Origin: Armatimonadota bacterium
GTDB lineage: Bacteria; Armatimonadota; Zipacnadia; Zipacnadales; FEN-943
Direction of reading: 5' to 3'
DNA: 14,008 nucleotides
Assembly (NCBI GenBank): GCA_029777735.1
Contig: JAKORR010000503.1
Coordinates: 1-14,008, forward strand
Shown in pieces: positions 6,397-14,008 of this stretch. Below the pieces are notes generated by a model that ran no database searches, had not been told where the DNA came from, and saw nothing but the letters and a program-made list of their open reading frames with translations. The first letter of the stretch is position 1. The number at the start of each line of letters is the position of its first letter. The position numbers were made by a program, and so were the translations under genes.

Positions 6397-7839
6397 ATGT
6401 ACAGAATCGCGGAACTCGCTCTCGGAGCCGCGCAATCGGCTGGCGCCACCTACGTCGATGCTCGCGTGGTCCACAAGAGTAGGCAGGACGTACAAGTCAA
6501 GAACGGCGCCGTTGATGTAGTGGCCAGTGCCCACAGCGCGGGAATCGGCGTGAGGGTACTGTGTGATGGCGCCTGGGGCTTTGCCGCGACTTGCGATATG
6601 GCCGACGCGGCGGTGATGGAGACGGCTCAGCAGGCTGTCGAGATCGCGCGCGCCAGTGCTCGCACCATGATCCGACCCGTAGAACTCTCACCAGTGGACG
6701 CAGCCGTGGACGAGGTGTCCCATCAGGCCGCTCTGGACCCCTTCCAAGTGCCCATCGCTGAGAAAATCGACCTGCTGCTCTCCTGCGACGCGGCCATGAA
6801 CGTGCCGGGCGTCGCCGTACGTCAGGGCTCGGTCAACTGCACGCGGGAAGAGAAATGGTTCGCCAGCTCGGAAGGTGCTCGCCTCTGGCAGGAGCGCATC
6901 GCCACAGGCGCAGGCATTGAGGCTACGGCTGCGGCCGCGGGCGAGGTCCAGCGCCGAAGCTACCCGGCCTCCCACGGGGGCCAAAAGGCCTGCCGCGGTT
7001 GGGAGCTAGTGGAGGAACTAGCCCTGCAGGACCATGGTAAGCGAGTGGCTACCGAAGCCGTCGCTCTGCTCGACGCCGAACCCTGCCCCCAAGGCAAGAT
7101 GGATATCATCCTCACCGGATCGCAACTGGCGCTGCAAGTCCACGAGACCTGCGGCCATCCCGTCGAACTTGACCGTGTGCTTGGCACAGAGGCGAGCTTC
7201 GCCGGACGCAGTTTTCTCACTCTAGACAAGCTTTGTTCCCTGCGTTACGGGTCGGAGGTGGTGAACATCGTCGCCGATGCCACCGTGCCAGGCGCCCTGG
7301 GCAGCTTCGGCTACGACGACGAGGGCGTACCAGCTCAGCGCGTGCGGATCGTGTGCGACGGAGTATTCTGCGGCTACCTCACCTCGCGCGAAACCGCACC
7401 CACACTGGGGCGCTCCAGCAACGGCTGTATGCGCGCAGATGGCTGGAACCGGTCGCCAATCATCCGCATGACCAACATCAACCTGCTGCCAGGGGGCGGG
7501 GGGGCGCTGGCAGATCTCATCCGGGGTACCGACGACGGCCTGCTGATGTTCGAGAACCGATCGTGGAGCATTGACGACCGTCGCCTCAACTTCCAGTTCG
7601 GCTGCGAGCTGGCCTATCGCATCCAGGGCGGCGAGATTGCTGGCATGGTGCGCAACCCGTCCTATCAGGGGAACACTCCGGAATTCTGGGGAGCCTGCGA
7701 TGCTGTGTGCGGCGAGGAAGAGTGGCAGGTCTGGGGCGTGCCCAATTGCGGCAAGGGCGAGCCGATGCAGGTCATGGAAGTAGGGCACGGTGTGGCACCG
7801 GCCCGCTTCCGCCAGGTGACCGTGGGCGTGGCCCGCTGA
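6397..7839 (+). CDS. tldD: TldD family metalloprotease, catalytic subunit
   Basis: TldD pairs with TldE/PmbA to form a zinc protease that degrades unfolded peptides and, in some bacteria, trims modified peptides such as microcins. The chosen ATG has a strong GGGGGAG ribosome binding site six bases before it, giving 480 residues; the frame stays open upstream into the end of ftsY but that part is not family-like. The metal site HExxxH is HETCGH at 249-254, followed by PVELDRVLGTEASFAG, which is typical of the family. The third ligand is likely C451 in NCGKGEP, matching the conserved C-G-K-G motif near the C-terminus. The N-terminal domain (YVDARVVHKSRQDVQVKNG) matches known TldD proteins. It is 57 to 59 bp from ftsY's last codons and 118 bp before tldE, so co-transcription is likely. 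Confidence 0.95.
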   Translation: MYRIAELALGAAQSAGATYVDARVVHKSRQDVQVKNGAVDVVASAHSAGIGVRVLCDGAWGFAATCDMADAAVMETAQQAVEIARASARTMIRPVELSPVDAAVDEVSHQAALDPFQVPIAEKIDLLLSCDAAMNVPGVAVRQGSVNCTREEKWFASSEGARLWQERIATGAGIEATAAAAGEVQRRSYPASHGGQKACRGWELVEELALQDHGKRVATEAVALLDAEPCPQGKMDIILTGSQLALQVHETCGHPVELDRVLGTEASFAGRSFLTLDKLCSLRYGSEVVNIVADATVPGALGSFGYDDEGVPAQRVRIVCDGVFCGYLTSRETAPTLGRSSNGCMRADGWNRSPIIRMTNINLLPGGGGALADLIRGTDDGLLMFENRSWSIDDRRLNFQFGCELAYRIQGGEIAGMVRNPSYQGNTPEFWGACDAVCGEEEWQVWGVPNCGKGEPMQVMEVGHGVAPARFRQVTVGVAR

Positions 7840-7879
7840 ACCGTGTCGGTCAGGTGGGACGCCGGGGGCGCAAAGCTAC

Positions 7880-7926
7880 GCCTGCTTGCAGAGTACTAGG
7901 GCACAAGTCCCCGGCTTCTAGTAGGC
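7880..7926 (+). other. Possible structured leader between tldD and tldE
   Basis: Within the 118-bp gap between tldD and tldE, GCCTGC (7880-7885) can pair with GTAGGC (7921-7926). Inside, ACTAG (7895-7899) can pair with CTAGT (7918-7922), and GGG with CCC around a seven-base loop. The outer and inner pairings share bases, so they are alternatives and not one stable fold. The preceding GCGCAAAGCTACG (7868-7880) faintly recalls the core of cyclic-di-GMP-I riboswitches, but the rest of that consensus is not evident. It could equally be chance pairing in GC-rich DNA. Confidence 0.15.
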
Positions 7927-7957
7927 AAGTGAATTCGCTCAGGGGAGCCGATCTTCG

Positions 7958-9283
7958 ATGGAACAGGAGCTTCTCGAACTGGCGCAGACTATTGTGTCAG
8001 AGTGCCAAGCCGACCAGGCCGAGGCCGTTGTGCAGGACGGTACCGAGGCCGTATCTCGCTTCGCCAACAACGTTCTACACCAAAACATGCAGGAGTGGTC
8101 GCGCAGGATAGATGTGCGGGTGTTGCTGGGCAAGCGCGTGGGCTGTGCTTCCGGCACCGTTGCCGACCTGGACGACGCGCGACGGGTGGTTGCCAAAGCC
8201 ACGGAATTGGCGCGGGTGGCCGGCGAGATCCCAGACTTCGAATCCTTCGCTGAGCCCCAGCCGATACCAGAGGCGCCGCCCGCCGTGGCCGAGGATGTAA
8301 TCCAGTGCACTCCGGCCCAGCGCGGTGCGCTCGTGGAGGAGGCCCTGGACGTCGCCAGGGAACGCTCCCTGGCCGCTGCAGGCGCACTGAGCGTCCGCTC
8401 TGGGACGCTGACCGTGGCCAACTCACTCGGCGTGGCCGCGGTTCACAGCTCCACTGCGACGCATTTTCATGTGGTCATGCAGGATGAAGACAGCGCCGGA
8501 TACGCCTCAGCCGAAGGCAGGAGCCTAGCCGACACGCGGGTGCGAGAGGTGGCCGAGCGGGCTGCGGACAAGGCGACCCTTGGCCGCAATCCGCGGCATA
8601 TCAAGGCTGAGCCACTGGCGGTGGTTCTAGAACCGGTAGCAGCTGCTGAGCTGCTAGATATGTTCTCCTTCGGCTTCAATGCCCTGCTCTACCAGGAACA
8701 GAAGTCCTTTGTCTGCGACTACCTAGGGCAGCAGGCCTGCACTTCCTTTTTGAATCTGACCGATGATGGCCTGGACCCGCGGACGAACGTGAGGCCCTTC
8801 GACTTCGAAGGCCTGCCGCGACGCCGGGTCGAGCTGATAAAGGACGGCGCCATCTCCGGCCTGGTGCACAACACCTACACGGCCGCGCGTGCCAAGCCGC
8901 CGACGCAGAGTACGGGGCATGCAACGCAGCCGCCAGGCCGCTGGGGTCCCCTGCCCCGGAATCTTATTGTTAGCCCGGGGGAAGGATCGCTGGAGGACCT
9001 GATCGCCCGTGTCGATAGGGGCCTGTTCATCAGCCGTATCCACTATCTGAACTACGTCCACCCGCGCAAAACAATACTGACGGGAATGACACGCGAGGGC
9101 ACCTTCCTCATTGAGCAGGGACAAATTACGGGTGCCGTCCATAATCTACGCTTTACGGAGCGCTTCGTCGATGCTCTGGGACGAATAGCCGCGATTGGCT
9201 GCAAAGGCGAGCGACATGGAAGCGTGTGGACGCCACCTCTGCTCATTGAGAGTTTCTCCTTCACCAGTGAGACGGAGTTCTGA
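7958..9283 (+). CDS. pmbA: TldE/PmbA family protein, non-catalytic partner of TldD
   Basis: This 441-residue protein belongs to the PmbA/TldE half of the TldD/TldE protease. It is homologous to TldD but lacks the HExxxH zinc motif, as expected for the structural subunit. Family features include AEAVVQDGTEAVSRFANN near the N-terminus, EPVAAAELLDMFSFGFNA in the middle, where TldE has lost the metal site, and FDFEGLPRRRVELIKDGAISG. The C-terminal part (RTNVRPFDFEG, GLFISRIHYLNYVHPR, LTGMTREGTFLIE) matches the shared C-terminal domain. AGGGGAG stands about 10 bases before the ATG. It directly follows tldD on the same strand, the arrangement expected for a heteromeric complex. Confidence 0.95.
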   Translation: MEQELLELAQTIVSECQADQAEAVVQDGTEAVSRFANNVLHQNMQEWSRRIDVRVLLGKRVGCASGTVADLDDARRVVAKATELARVAGEIPDFESFAEPQPIPEAPPAVAEDVIQCTPAQRGALVEEALDVARERSLAAAGALSVRSGTLTVANSLGVAAVHSSTATHFHVVMQDEDSAGYASAEGRSLADTRVREVAERAADKATLGRNPRHIKAEPLAVVLEPVAAAELLDMFSFGFNALLYQEQKSFVCDYLGQQACTSFLNLTDDGLDPRTNVRPFDFEGLPRRRVELIKDGAISGLVHNTYTAARAKPPTQSTGHATQPPGRWGPLPRNLIVSPGEGSLEDLIARVDRGLFISRIHYLNYVHPRKTILTGMTREGTFLIEQGQITGAVHNLRFTERFVDALGRIAAIGCKGERHGSVWTPPLLIESFSFTSETEF

Positions 9284-9385
9284 ACGCGTCGCAAGGAAGA
9301 GAATGAAGAGAATTAGGTCGGGCCGGGATAGGCGGCGACTGCCCGGACCTTCGGTAAGTCAGCCAAGTACTTGGGGGTTGAGAGA

Positions 9386-10000
9386 GTGAGCGATCGACGA
9401 CGACGCATCCTGTTCGTGATCTTGGGAATGTTACTGGTCGGCCTAGTGCTGCAGTACACGGTTGGCGGCGGTTGGACGGAGCTAATGCGTGAGATCAAGC
9501 GCAAGCAGCTTGCGAGGGAAAGGTCAGAGCCGTGGGAGCTACCGGCCGACTTCGGGCCGGAGGATGCAAAGGTCAGGATCCTGGTGGTTCTGAACCACGG
9601 CAATCCCTGCCACAAGGACTACGGCGAGGCCCTGCAGACACTGTTCTCACCCTTCCAGGACAGGGTGCGCGTGGACTTCCAGGACTCCCAGGCGCCCGAG
9701 ACCCGCAAGAGTCTGGAGGGCCACCCCGTGAGCTGCGAGATGGCCTTGCTGATAAACGGGCTGAACCAGATCAAGGTGCCGTGGCGGAAGAAACCCATCC
9801 TGCTGCAGGGCCCCTCGGGCGGCGAGAACGTGACGGGAGAAGACCTGCGCAAGGTTGTGACCTGGGCGCTGACCGCGGAAGGACAGAAGTCGCTGAAGGA
9901 GCAGCAGGCGGCCTTCGAAGCCGAGCGCCAGCGTCGCATCGCCAAAGAAAAGGCCCTAGCCGCTGAGGAAGCCAGGAAGCAGGCCGCCCCTGCGAAGTGA
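9386..10000 (+). CDS. Membrane-anchored protein with possible thioredoxin-like domain
   Basis: This 204-residue protein is not clearly recognised. Starting at the GTG at 9386, it opens with a positively charged MSDRRRR, then one hydrophobic segment (about 8-27) that looks like a signal anchor, placing the rest outside the cytoplasmic membrane. AKVRILVVLNHGNPCHKDYG at 61-80 and VRVDFQDSQAP resemble a beta-strand, a loop with one cysteine, a helix and a second strand, as in thioredoxin folds. The two cysteines (C75 and C117) are far apart, with no CxxC, so redox activity is not implied. The C-terminal 40 residues are Lys/Glu/Ala/Arg-rich and likely helical or coiled-coil. A TTG at 9371 in the same frame could add five residues; the GTG is preferred for its spacing from GGGGG and GAGAG. 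It lies 102 bp after tldE and ends 80 bp before a convergent gene. Confidence 0.65.
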   Translation: MSDRRRRILFVILGMLLVGLVLQYTVGGGWTELMREIKRKQLARERSEPWELPADFGPEDAKVRILVVLNHGNPCHKDYGEALQTLFSPFQDRVRVDFQDSQAPETRKSLEGHPVSCEMALLINGLNQIKVPWRKKPILLQGPSGGENVTGEDLRKVVTWALTAEGQKSLKEQQAAFEAERQRRIAKEKALAAEEARKQAAPAK

Positions 10001-10080
10001 AGCCGTTGGTGGCCCGCCGCCGGCGCAGTCGGACGGTCACAACGCCCCGCCAAGGTTCTCGCGACGCCTCGACGCCGTCC

Positions 10081-11157
10081 TCAGACCCCCTCCGCCGCCA
10101 GGAACTTGACGCACACCGGCAGGGATACCGAGGCCGTGTACCCGGTTGCCTCAAGCAGCCCGCTAGCTTCGTCGATACGGAAGGCCACTACGCTGTCTGT
10201 GTCCTGGTTGGCGGCCAGGAGGAACGTACCTGTGGGGTCAATCCCGAAGTTCCGCGGGTTGCGCCCGCGGGTCGGCTCGTGACCCGCGAACTCCAGGATC
10301 CCCGTGTCGATGTCTACGGCGTAGATGACGAGGCTGTCGTGTCCCCGGTTTGATCCATAGAGGAACCGCCCCGAGGGATGCACGTGGATGTCGGCGCAAG
10401 TGTTGTCGCCCGTAAAGTCGGCGGGCAGCGTTGGCACGGTCTCCAGCGGGTCAAGCCGCCCCGCGTCGCTGTCCCAGTGGAAGCCCGTTATCGTGCTGCC
10501 CAGCTCGTTGATGACGTACACGAAGCGCCCCGCCGGGTGGAAGTCCAGGTGACGGGGCCCCGAGCCCGGCGGTACGCAGGCGAAGGGCGGATCGTGCGCC
10601 TCTAGGCACCCCTCCTCGGCGGCGACGCGATAGACAAGGACCTGGTCGGTGCCCAGGTCGGCGGCCAAGGCATACTGGCCGGAGGGGTCAAGGGTGATCG
10701 AGTGCGCATGCGGCCCGGCCTGCCGGTCGGTGCGCAGTCCGGCTCCACGGTGCTGAATCACCTGCACGGCTTCGCCCAGGCTCCCATCGCCCAGAATAGG
10801 TAGCACCGTAATCTTGCCGTCGGCATAGTTGGCCACCAGCAGTAGGCATCCCTGTGCGGCCACGGTCAAGTGGCAGGGTAACCCTCCGTGCGTCGGCTGC
10901 TCGTTCAGTGCTGTCAGTGCTCCATTGTGCGGGTCGAAGGCGAAGGAACTCGCCTTTCCTCCGCGGTCACCGGCTGCCTCAGGGAGCTCGTTGGCGGCAT
11001 AAAGCAGCGGGCGGTCCGGGTGCAAGGCGAGAAAGGACGGCTGGACGACGCCCACGGTGTGGCCGACAGGATCAAGCGCGCCCGTCGCTGTGTCCATGTG
11101 GAAGACATAAATGCCGTCGCTTCCGCGGTGCGTATAGGTCCCAACAAACACAAACAT
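10081..11157 (-). CDS. Lactonase family beta-propeller protein (6-phosphogluconolactonase-like)
   Basis: This complete 358-residue protein belongs to the lactonase family (Pfam PF10282), seven-bladed propellers related to YbhE/Pgl that hydrolyse 6-phosphogluconolactone or other sugar lactones. It starts MFVFVGTYTHRGSDGIYVF, the typical first blade. Repeated blade motifs follow: QPSFLALHPDRPLLYAANE (39-57), GPHAHSITLDPSG near 148-160, PRHLDFHPAGRFVYVINELG (201-220), DIHVHPSGRFLYGSNRGHDS (256-275), and NPRNFGIDPTGTFLLAANQ (300-318). The end, SLPVCVKFL, is also usual. GGGAGG stands about 10 bases before the ATG. It is the last gene of a minus-strand cluster, 104 bp after the UroD-like gene. No signal peptide is visible, so it is likely cytoplasmic. 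Substrate is not determined; true Pgl function in the pentose phosphate pathway is one option. Confidence 0.9.
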   Translation of the reverse strand: MFVFVGTYTHRGSDGIYVFHMDTATGALDPVGHTVGVVQPSFLALHPDRPLLYAANELPEAAGDRGGKASSFAFDPHNGALTALNEQPTHGGLPCHLTVAAQGCLLLVANYADGKITVLPILGDGSLGEAVQVIQHRGAGLRTDRQAGPHAHSITLDPSGQYALAADLGTDQVLVYRVAAEEGCLEAHDPPFACVPPGSGPRHLDFHPAGRFVYVINELGSTITGFHWDSDAGRLDPLETVPTLPADFTGDNTCADIHVHPSGRFLYGSNRGHDSLVIYAVDIDTGILEFAGHEPTRGRNPRNFGIDPTGTFLLAANQDTDSVVAFRIDEASGLLEATGYTASVSLPVCVKFLAAEGV

Positions 11158-11261
11158 TTACCTTATGCCTCCCGGAAAGCGGGCAGAGCTAGTGGTGATA
11201 GCGTTCTTCCTCTCATCAGCTGGCACCGCGCCTGCCTCGCCATCACAGTCTGTCCAACCGT

Positions 11262-12341
11262 CTATCCCCCACAGAACCTGATCCCCTCGTCAAGCATGGC
11301 GAGGAAATTGCTCACTGGTATATAGTTCGTCACGGAATTGCCCGATCCCAGCAAATATCCGCCTCCGGGCGCACAGTTCTCTAAGATATTGCGAACGTAA
11401 CAGCGCAAGTCTTCCTCCGGTAGGCGGGTGAGCTTGTCCACGTCCACGCCTCCGCACATGGCACACCGGCTTCCCCAGCGACGCTTGGCTTCCTGCACCG
11501 GCAGAATGGCGTCTTCGAAGGAATGCTTCGCGTCAATGCCCACGTTGTCGATAAGATCATCCATGATCTCGGTCAAGTTGCCACAGGAATGCAAGACATA
11601 GGGCTTGCCACGCGCGTGAGCCGCTGCCGATAGACGCTTGTGCCAGGGCAGGATGTGCTCGCGGAGGAAGGCTGCCGATACGAGCGTGCCGTGCTTGTGG
11701 CCCATATCGTCACCGATGAATAGGGCCCCCACGCTCTCCTCGCTCGCCATGGCCTCGGCCGCAGCCAGCAGCAACTCTCCAACGCGGCGAATCACTTCCG
11801 CAACGAGGCCCGGGTCATCATAGAGGGCGTAGGAGAAGGGAACGTAGCCCATGAGCCACAGGGCCCACTCGAGCACCCCGCCGTGGGTAGAGGCGGTGAT
11901 CGTCATGCCGTCGGCTAGGTTGCTGGCGGCGGATTCGAGAACCGTGTAGTCGATGTCCTCGGGTCGCGGCCAAGGGTAACGCTCTAGGTCCTCCCAGGTC
12001 TGGATGGGGCCGTCGCCCTCGGGCTGCCACTGACGAGCGCCGCGCGAGTAGAGAGCAGTATCGACGCCGGGGCGGGTCTTGCGCACGAGGGGAAGGTCAC
12101 AGGCCGCCCGAACGTGGTCATAGCCCAGCGCGGCGAGACAACGAATACGGTTACGCCACTCGACTTCCACGACGCGGTTGGAGGGCGTGTTGGGCGGCAC
12201 CAGCGGCCCCTCCAGCAGTTGCTCAAAGATCTCCGGGTCGTGCTTGAGCTCGATAAAGGGCACCACGTCGGGCTCGCCACCGCGCAGGGCGGTCAGAAAG
12301 CGCCCGGAATCGGGTTCGCGCTTGAGGGCAAGCGACTTCAT
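11262..12341 (-). CDS. Uroporphyrinogen-decarboxylase-like / corrinoid methyltransferase-like protein
   Basis: The protein is 359 residues from an ATG at 12339-12341 with GGAGG seven bases upstream; an earlier in-frame start at 12401 would add 20 Arg/Ser-rich residues with no support. It has the UroD-superfamily TIM-barrel pattern. HSCGN at 251-255 is the H-x-C element that binds zinc in MtaA/MtbA-type methyltransferases, followed by DDLIDNVGIDAKHSFED. LFIGDDMGHKHG (208-218) and PGGGYLLGSGNSV (325-337) are typical of the environmental UroD-like group. MtaA has a further Cys ligand near the GGGY motif; here that place is SGNS, with C296 and C323 as possible alternatives. Heme synthesis (HemE) is unlikely given these features. 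It lies 64 bp after a DUF6785 membrane protein and 104 bp before a lactonase, suggesting a small operon. The substrate is unknown; methyl transfer is inference from the superfamily. Confidence 0.85.
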   Translation of the reverse strand: MKSLALKREPDSGRFLTALRGGEPDVVPFIELKHDPEIFEQLLEGPLVPPNTPSNRVVEVEWRNRIRCLAALGYDHVRAACDLPLVRKTRPGVDTALYSRGARQWQPEGDGPIQTWEDLERYPWPRPEDIDYTVLESAASNLADGMTITASTHGGVLEWALWLMGYVPFSYALYDDPGLVAEVIRRVGELLLAAAEAMASEESVGALFIGDDMGHKHGTLVSAAFLREHILPWHKRLSAAAHARGKPYVLHSCGNLTEIMDDLIDNVGIDAKHSFEDAILPVQEAKRRWGSRCAMCGGVDVDKLTRLPEEDLRCYVRNILENCAPGGGYLLGSGNSVTNYIPVSNFLAMLDEGIRFCGG

Positions 12342-12405
12342 TACTCTGCCTCCACGACGAGACGGGCGGCCCGATACCGGTTCGCTCCTGGGGCTGTCCA
12401 ACCTC

Positions 12406-14008
12406 TCAGACCCAGAAGATCTGGTTGCCCGTGTGGCCGGTCAGGTAATCCAGGAACAGCCATACGGCATTGCAAGTGTACTGGCCGAGGATCAAACCCA
12501 GGAAGAAAGGCCGGAGCATATGGAGGGTCTTAGGGCCGCCGTAGCGCAGGACCACGCTCTTGATGGCCCAAGCTAATAGGCAGGTGAACCAGATGGTATC
12601 CATGAGCCACACGCCGCCGACCACGAGCCCAATGGGGTGGAAAGGCCAGTTGGCGTAGCGGAAGCGACCGAGGGTTAGCAGCAGGTAGAGAACCATACCG
12701 GCGCCGGTGATCACCCAACCCCATAGGTTCGCCGGGTGGGGATTGTATAACTTGTCTTGGACCCACTTGTAGCACGCCAGCGGCCCGCCGTTGAAGAACC
12801 AGCTATTCATCGTCGTGCCGCCTATCACATAGGCATTGCGAATCGTTAGCCATCCGGAGGACAGAATCGCAATCAGAATCGCAATCCAGAAGGCGGCAAA
12901 GAGCCGCCTGCGGTGACAGTCGATATGTTCGCTCATTTTTAGCGCATGGGCAGCAGAGGTCATGACCAGCGTGCGCAGGTCGCTGCACCACACGTAGCTC
13001 AGGCCCAGAGCGACCAAGCCACGGTTGCCAAGTAAGGCCGTGCCCAAGCCGGAGGTTGTGATCCCAGGCGCGATGCTGGGGGCCACAGCCTCCGCCAGGC
13101 CGCTCTCGACGACAACACGCGTGAGGCCCAGAAAGATGAGCAGCGCCATCGCCAAGAAGAAGGGCACTACAATGGCTGGCAGGCCCGAGCGATTGAGCCA
13201 GACGCCCATCACCACCAGACCGCAGACCAGACCCCAGAAGGCGAAGCGGTAGGAAGTCACCTCGCCCGCGTCAAAGCCCGGCTTGCCCTCACCCAGGATG
13301 CACCGCCATACCTCACGCAGAAACCGGCGTGCCGCCCACAGGTTTGAGATGAACAAGGCAATCAACGCGCCCATGCCTAGGTGGGCGAAGGTAGGCGTCT
13401 GCGCGCCGTAGACACCTAGGTTCTCCTGGAGCCCTACGCCCGCAATGTTCATGATGCCCCGGGCGATGAAGAAGAGGCGGTTGAAGAACCACAAGCTAAA
13501 GCTGCTCTCGAGGTTCACTAGGTAGAAAAAACCCATCATCGGGAAACTGATGCGCAGTTGCAGCGACAGGCTGTCGCGAAAGACAGGGAAGCCCCACGCG
13601 GTCTTGGCCATCGGTATGGCGGGGAAGTAGTAGTGCAGGCCCTGCAGCGAACTGAAGACAAAGGGCAAGGCAACGCCTGCCCACAGCCAAGGGGAAGAGA
13701 GGAGTACAGGGCGTCCGCCCGTGGTGGCGCCAGAAAGCTCCACCGGGAGCTGCGTCAGCGGGTAGACCAGGCGTTCGTGGTCTACCCACTGGCGGCGTAG
13801 CAAGATCATGCTACAGATCATCACCAGATACAAGGCAAAGATGAGCGTCATCCAGGAGGCAAGGGGCACTAACCAGGCAGCCCAGGGCACAGTCTGGCCC
13901 GGTGGCAGGCCCTCGTAGAAGTACTTGATGACCGGCGCCCCGACGGCCGCGCCGTGAGGCATGGCCCAGGCCGGCATATGCGGCAGGATCAACTGCTCCC
14001 ACTTGTTC
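12406..14008 (-). CDS. DUF6785-family multispanning membrane protein (5' end outside window)
   Basis: About 533 residues are visible; the frame continues past the right edge, so the N-terminus is missing. Just inside the edge, NKWEQLILPHMPAWAMPHGA is an internal family motif, not a start. The protein has many hydrophobic helices, roughly ten or more, with conserved-looking loops: KYFYEGLPPGQTVPWAAW, RRQWVDHERLVYPLTQLPVEL, GLQENLGVYGAQTPTFAHLG and NSWFFNGGPLACYKWVQ. The pattern is that of DUF6785/DUF6784 proteins, large membrane proteins of Planctomycetota, Armatimonadota and relatives; they faintly resemble OPT-type transporters, but no substrate has been established that I know of. It is the first visible gene of a minus-strand cluster, 64 bp before the UroD-like gene, so a role in uptake for the same pathway is a reasonable guess. 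Confidence 0.75.
   Translation of the reverse strand, partial: NKWEQLILPHMPAWAMPHGAAVGAPVIKYFYEGLPPGQTVPWAAWLVPLASWMTLIFALYLVMICSMILLRRQWVDHERLVYPLTQLPVELSGATTGGRPVLLSSPWLWAGVALPFVFSSLQGLHYYFPAIPMAKTAWGFPVFRDSLSLQLRISFPMMGFFYLVNLESSFSLWFFNRLFFIARGIMNIAGVGLQENLGVYGAQTPTFAHLGMGALIALFISNLWAARRFLREVWRCILGEGKPGFDAGEVTSYRFAFWGLVCGLVVMGVWLNRSGLPAIVVPFFLAMALLIFLGLTRVVVESGLAEAVAPSIAPGITTSGLGTALLGNRGLVALGLSYVWCSDLRTLVMTSAAHALKMSEHIDCHRRRLFAAFWIAILIAILSSGWLTIRNAYVIGGTTMNSWFFNGGPLACYKWVQDKLYNPHPANLWGWVITGAGMVLYLLLTLGRFRYANWPFHPIGLVVGGVWLMDTIWFTCLLAWAIKSVVLRYGGPKTLHMLRPFFLGLILGQYTCNAVWLFLDYLTGHTGNQIFWV

Noticed and set aside
10001..10080. Bidirectional terminator between the convergent genes
   Set aside because: The 80-bp gap is GC-rich, but I found no convincing long stem and no T-run on either strand.
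12342..12401. Earlier start for the UroD-like gene
   Set aside because: The 20 added residues are low-complexity Arg/Ser/Gly, and GGAGG is well placed for the ATG at 12341.

Overview
This is a GC-rich bacterial window that looks like the chromosome of an uncultured environmental bacterium. A lineage such as Armatimonadota or Planctomycetota is suggested by three things: the C-terminus of a DUF1559 (H-X9-DG) pilin-like protein, a DUF6785-type multispanning membrane protein next to a uroporphyrinogen-decarboxylase-like gene, and a divergent guanylate-kinase-like gene. The phylum call is inference from family distribution as remembered and has not been tested.

Layout. Positions 1-2703 (minus strand) hold one uninterrupted reading frame that leaves the window at its left edge. 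It joins an N-terminal DUF1638 domain to a hydantoinase/oxoprolinase (ASKHA ATPase fold) domain. Upstream of it, on the same strand, lies a guanylate-kinase-like gene (2950-3696). Positions 3831-4706 (plus strand) are decayed DNA: the 3' end of a DUF1559 pilin-like gene, then an internally deleted IS630-family element with imperfect terminal inverted repeats, then about 340 bp with no recognisable gene. Positions 4707-10000 (plus strand) are a five-gene conserved block: family 2 glycosyltransferase, ftsY (SRP receptor), tldD, tldE/pmbA, and a small membrane-anchored protein with a possible thioredoxin-like fold. Positions 10081-14008 (minus strand) are a three-gene cluster read right to left: a DUF6785 membrane protein (open at the right edge), a UroD/methyltransferase-like protein, and a 6-phosphogluconolactonase-like beta-propeller protein.

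How the genes fit together. FtsY delivers SRP-ribosome complexes to the membrane. TldD and TldE are expected to form one heteromeric metalloprotease with the zinc site in TldD. The minus-strand cluster at the right looks like a small catabolic or transport unit: a membrane protein, a UroD-superfamily enzyme that may act in methyl or corrinoid chemistry, and a sugar-lactonase-like enzyme. The DUF1638-hydantoinase fusion at the left is the most unusual gene. DUF1638 proteins are remembered as neighbours of corrinoid-dependent methyltransferases, so the window may carry two genes with corrinoid-linked chemistry, but they are about 8.5 kb apart and no direct link is visible.

No tRNA, rRNA, CRISPR array or complete mobile element was seen.
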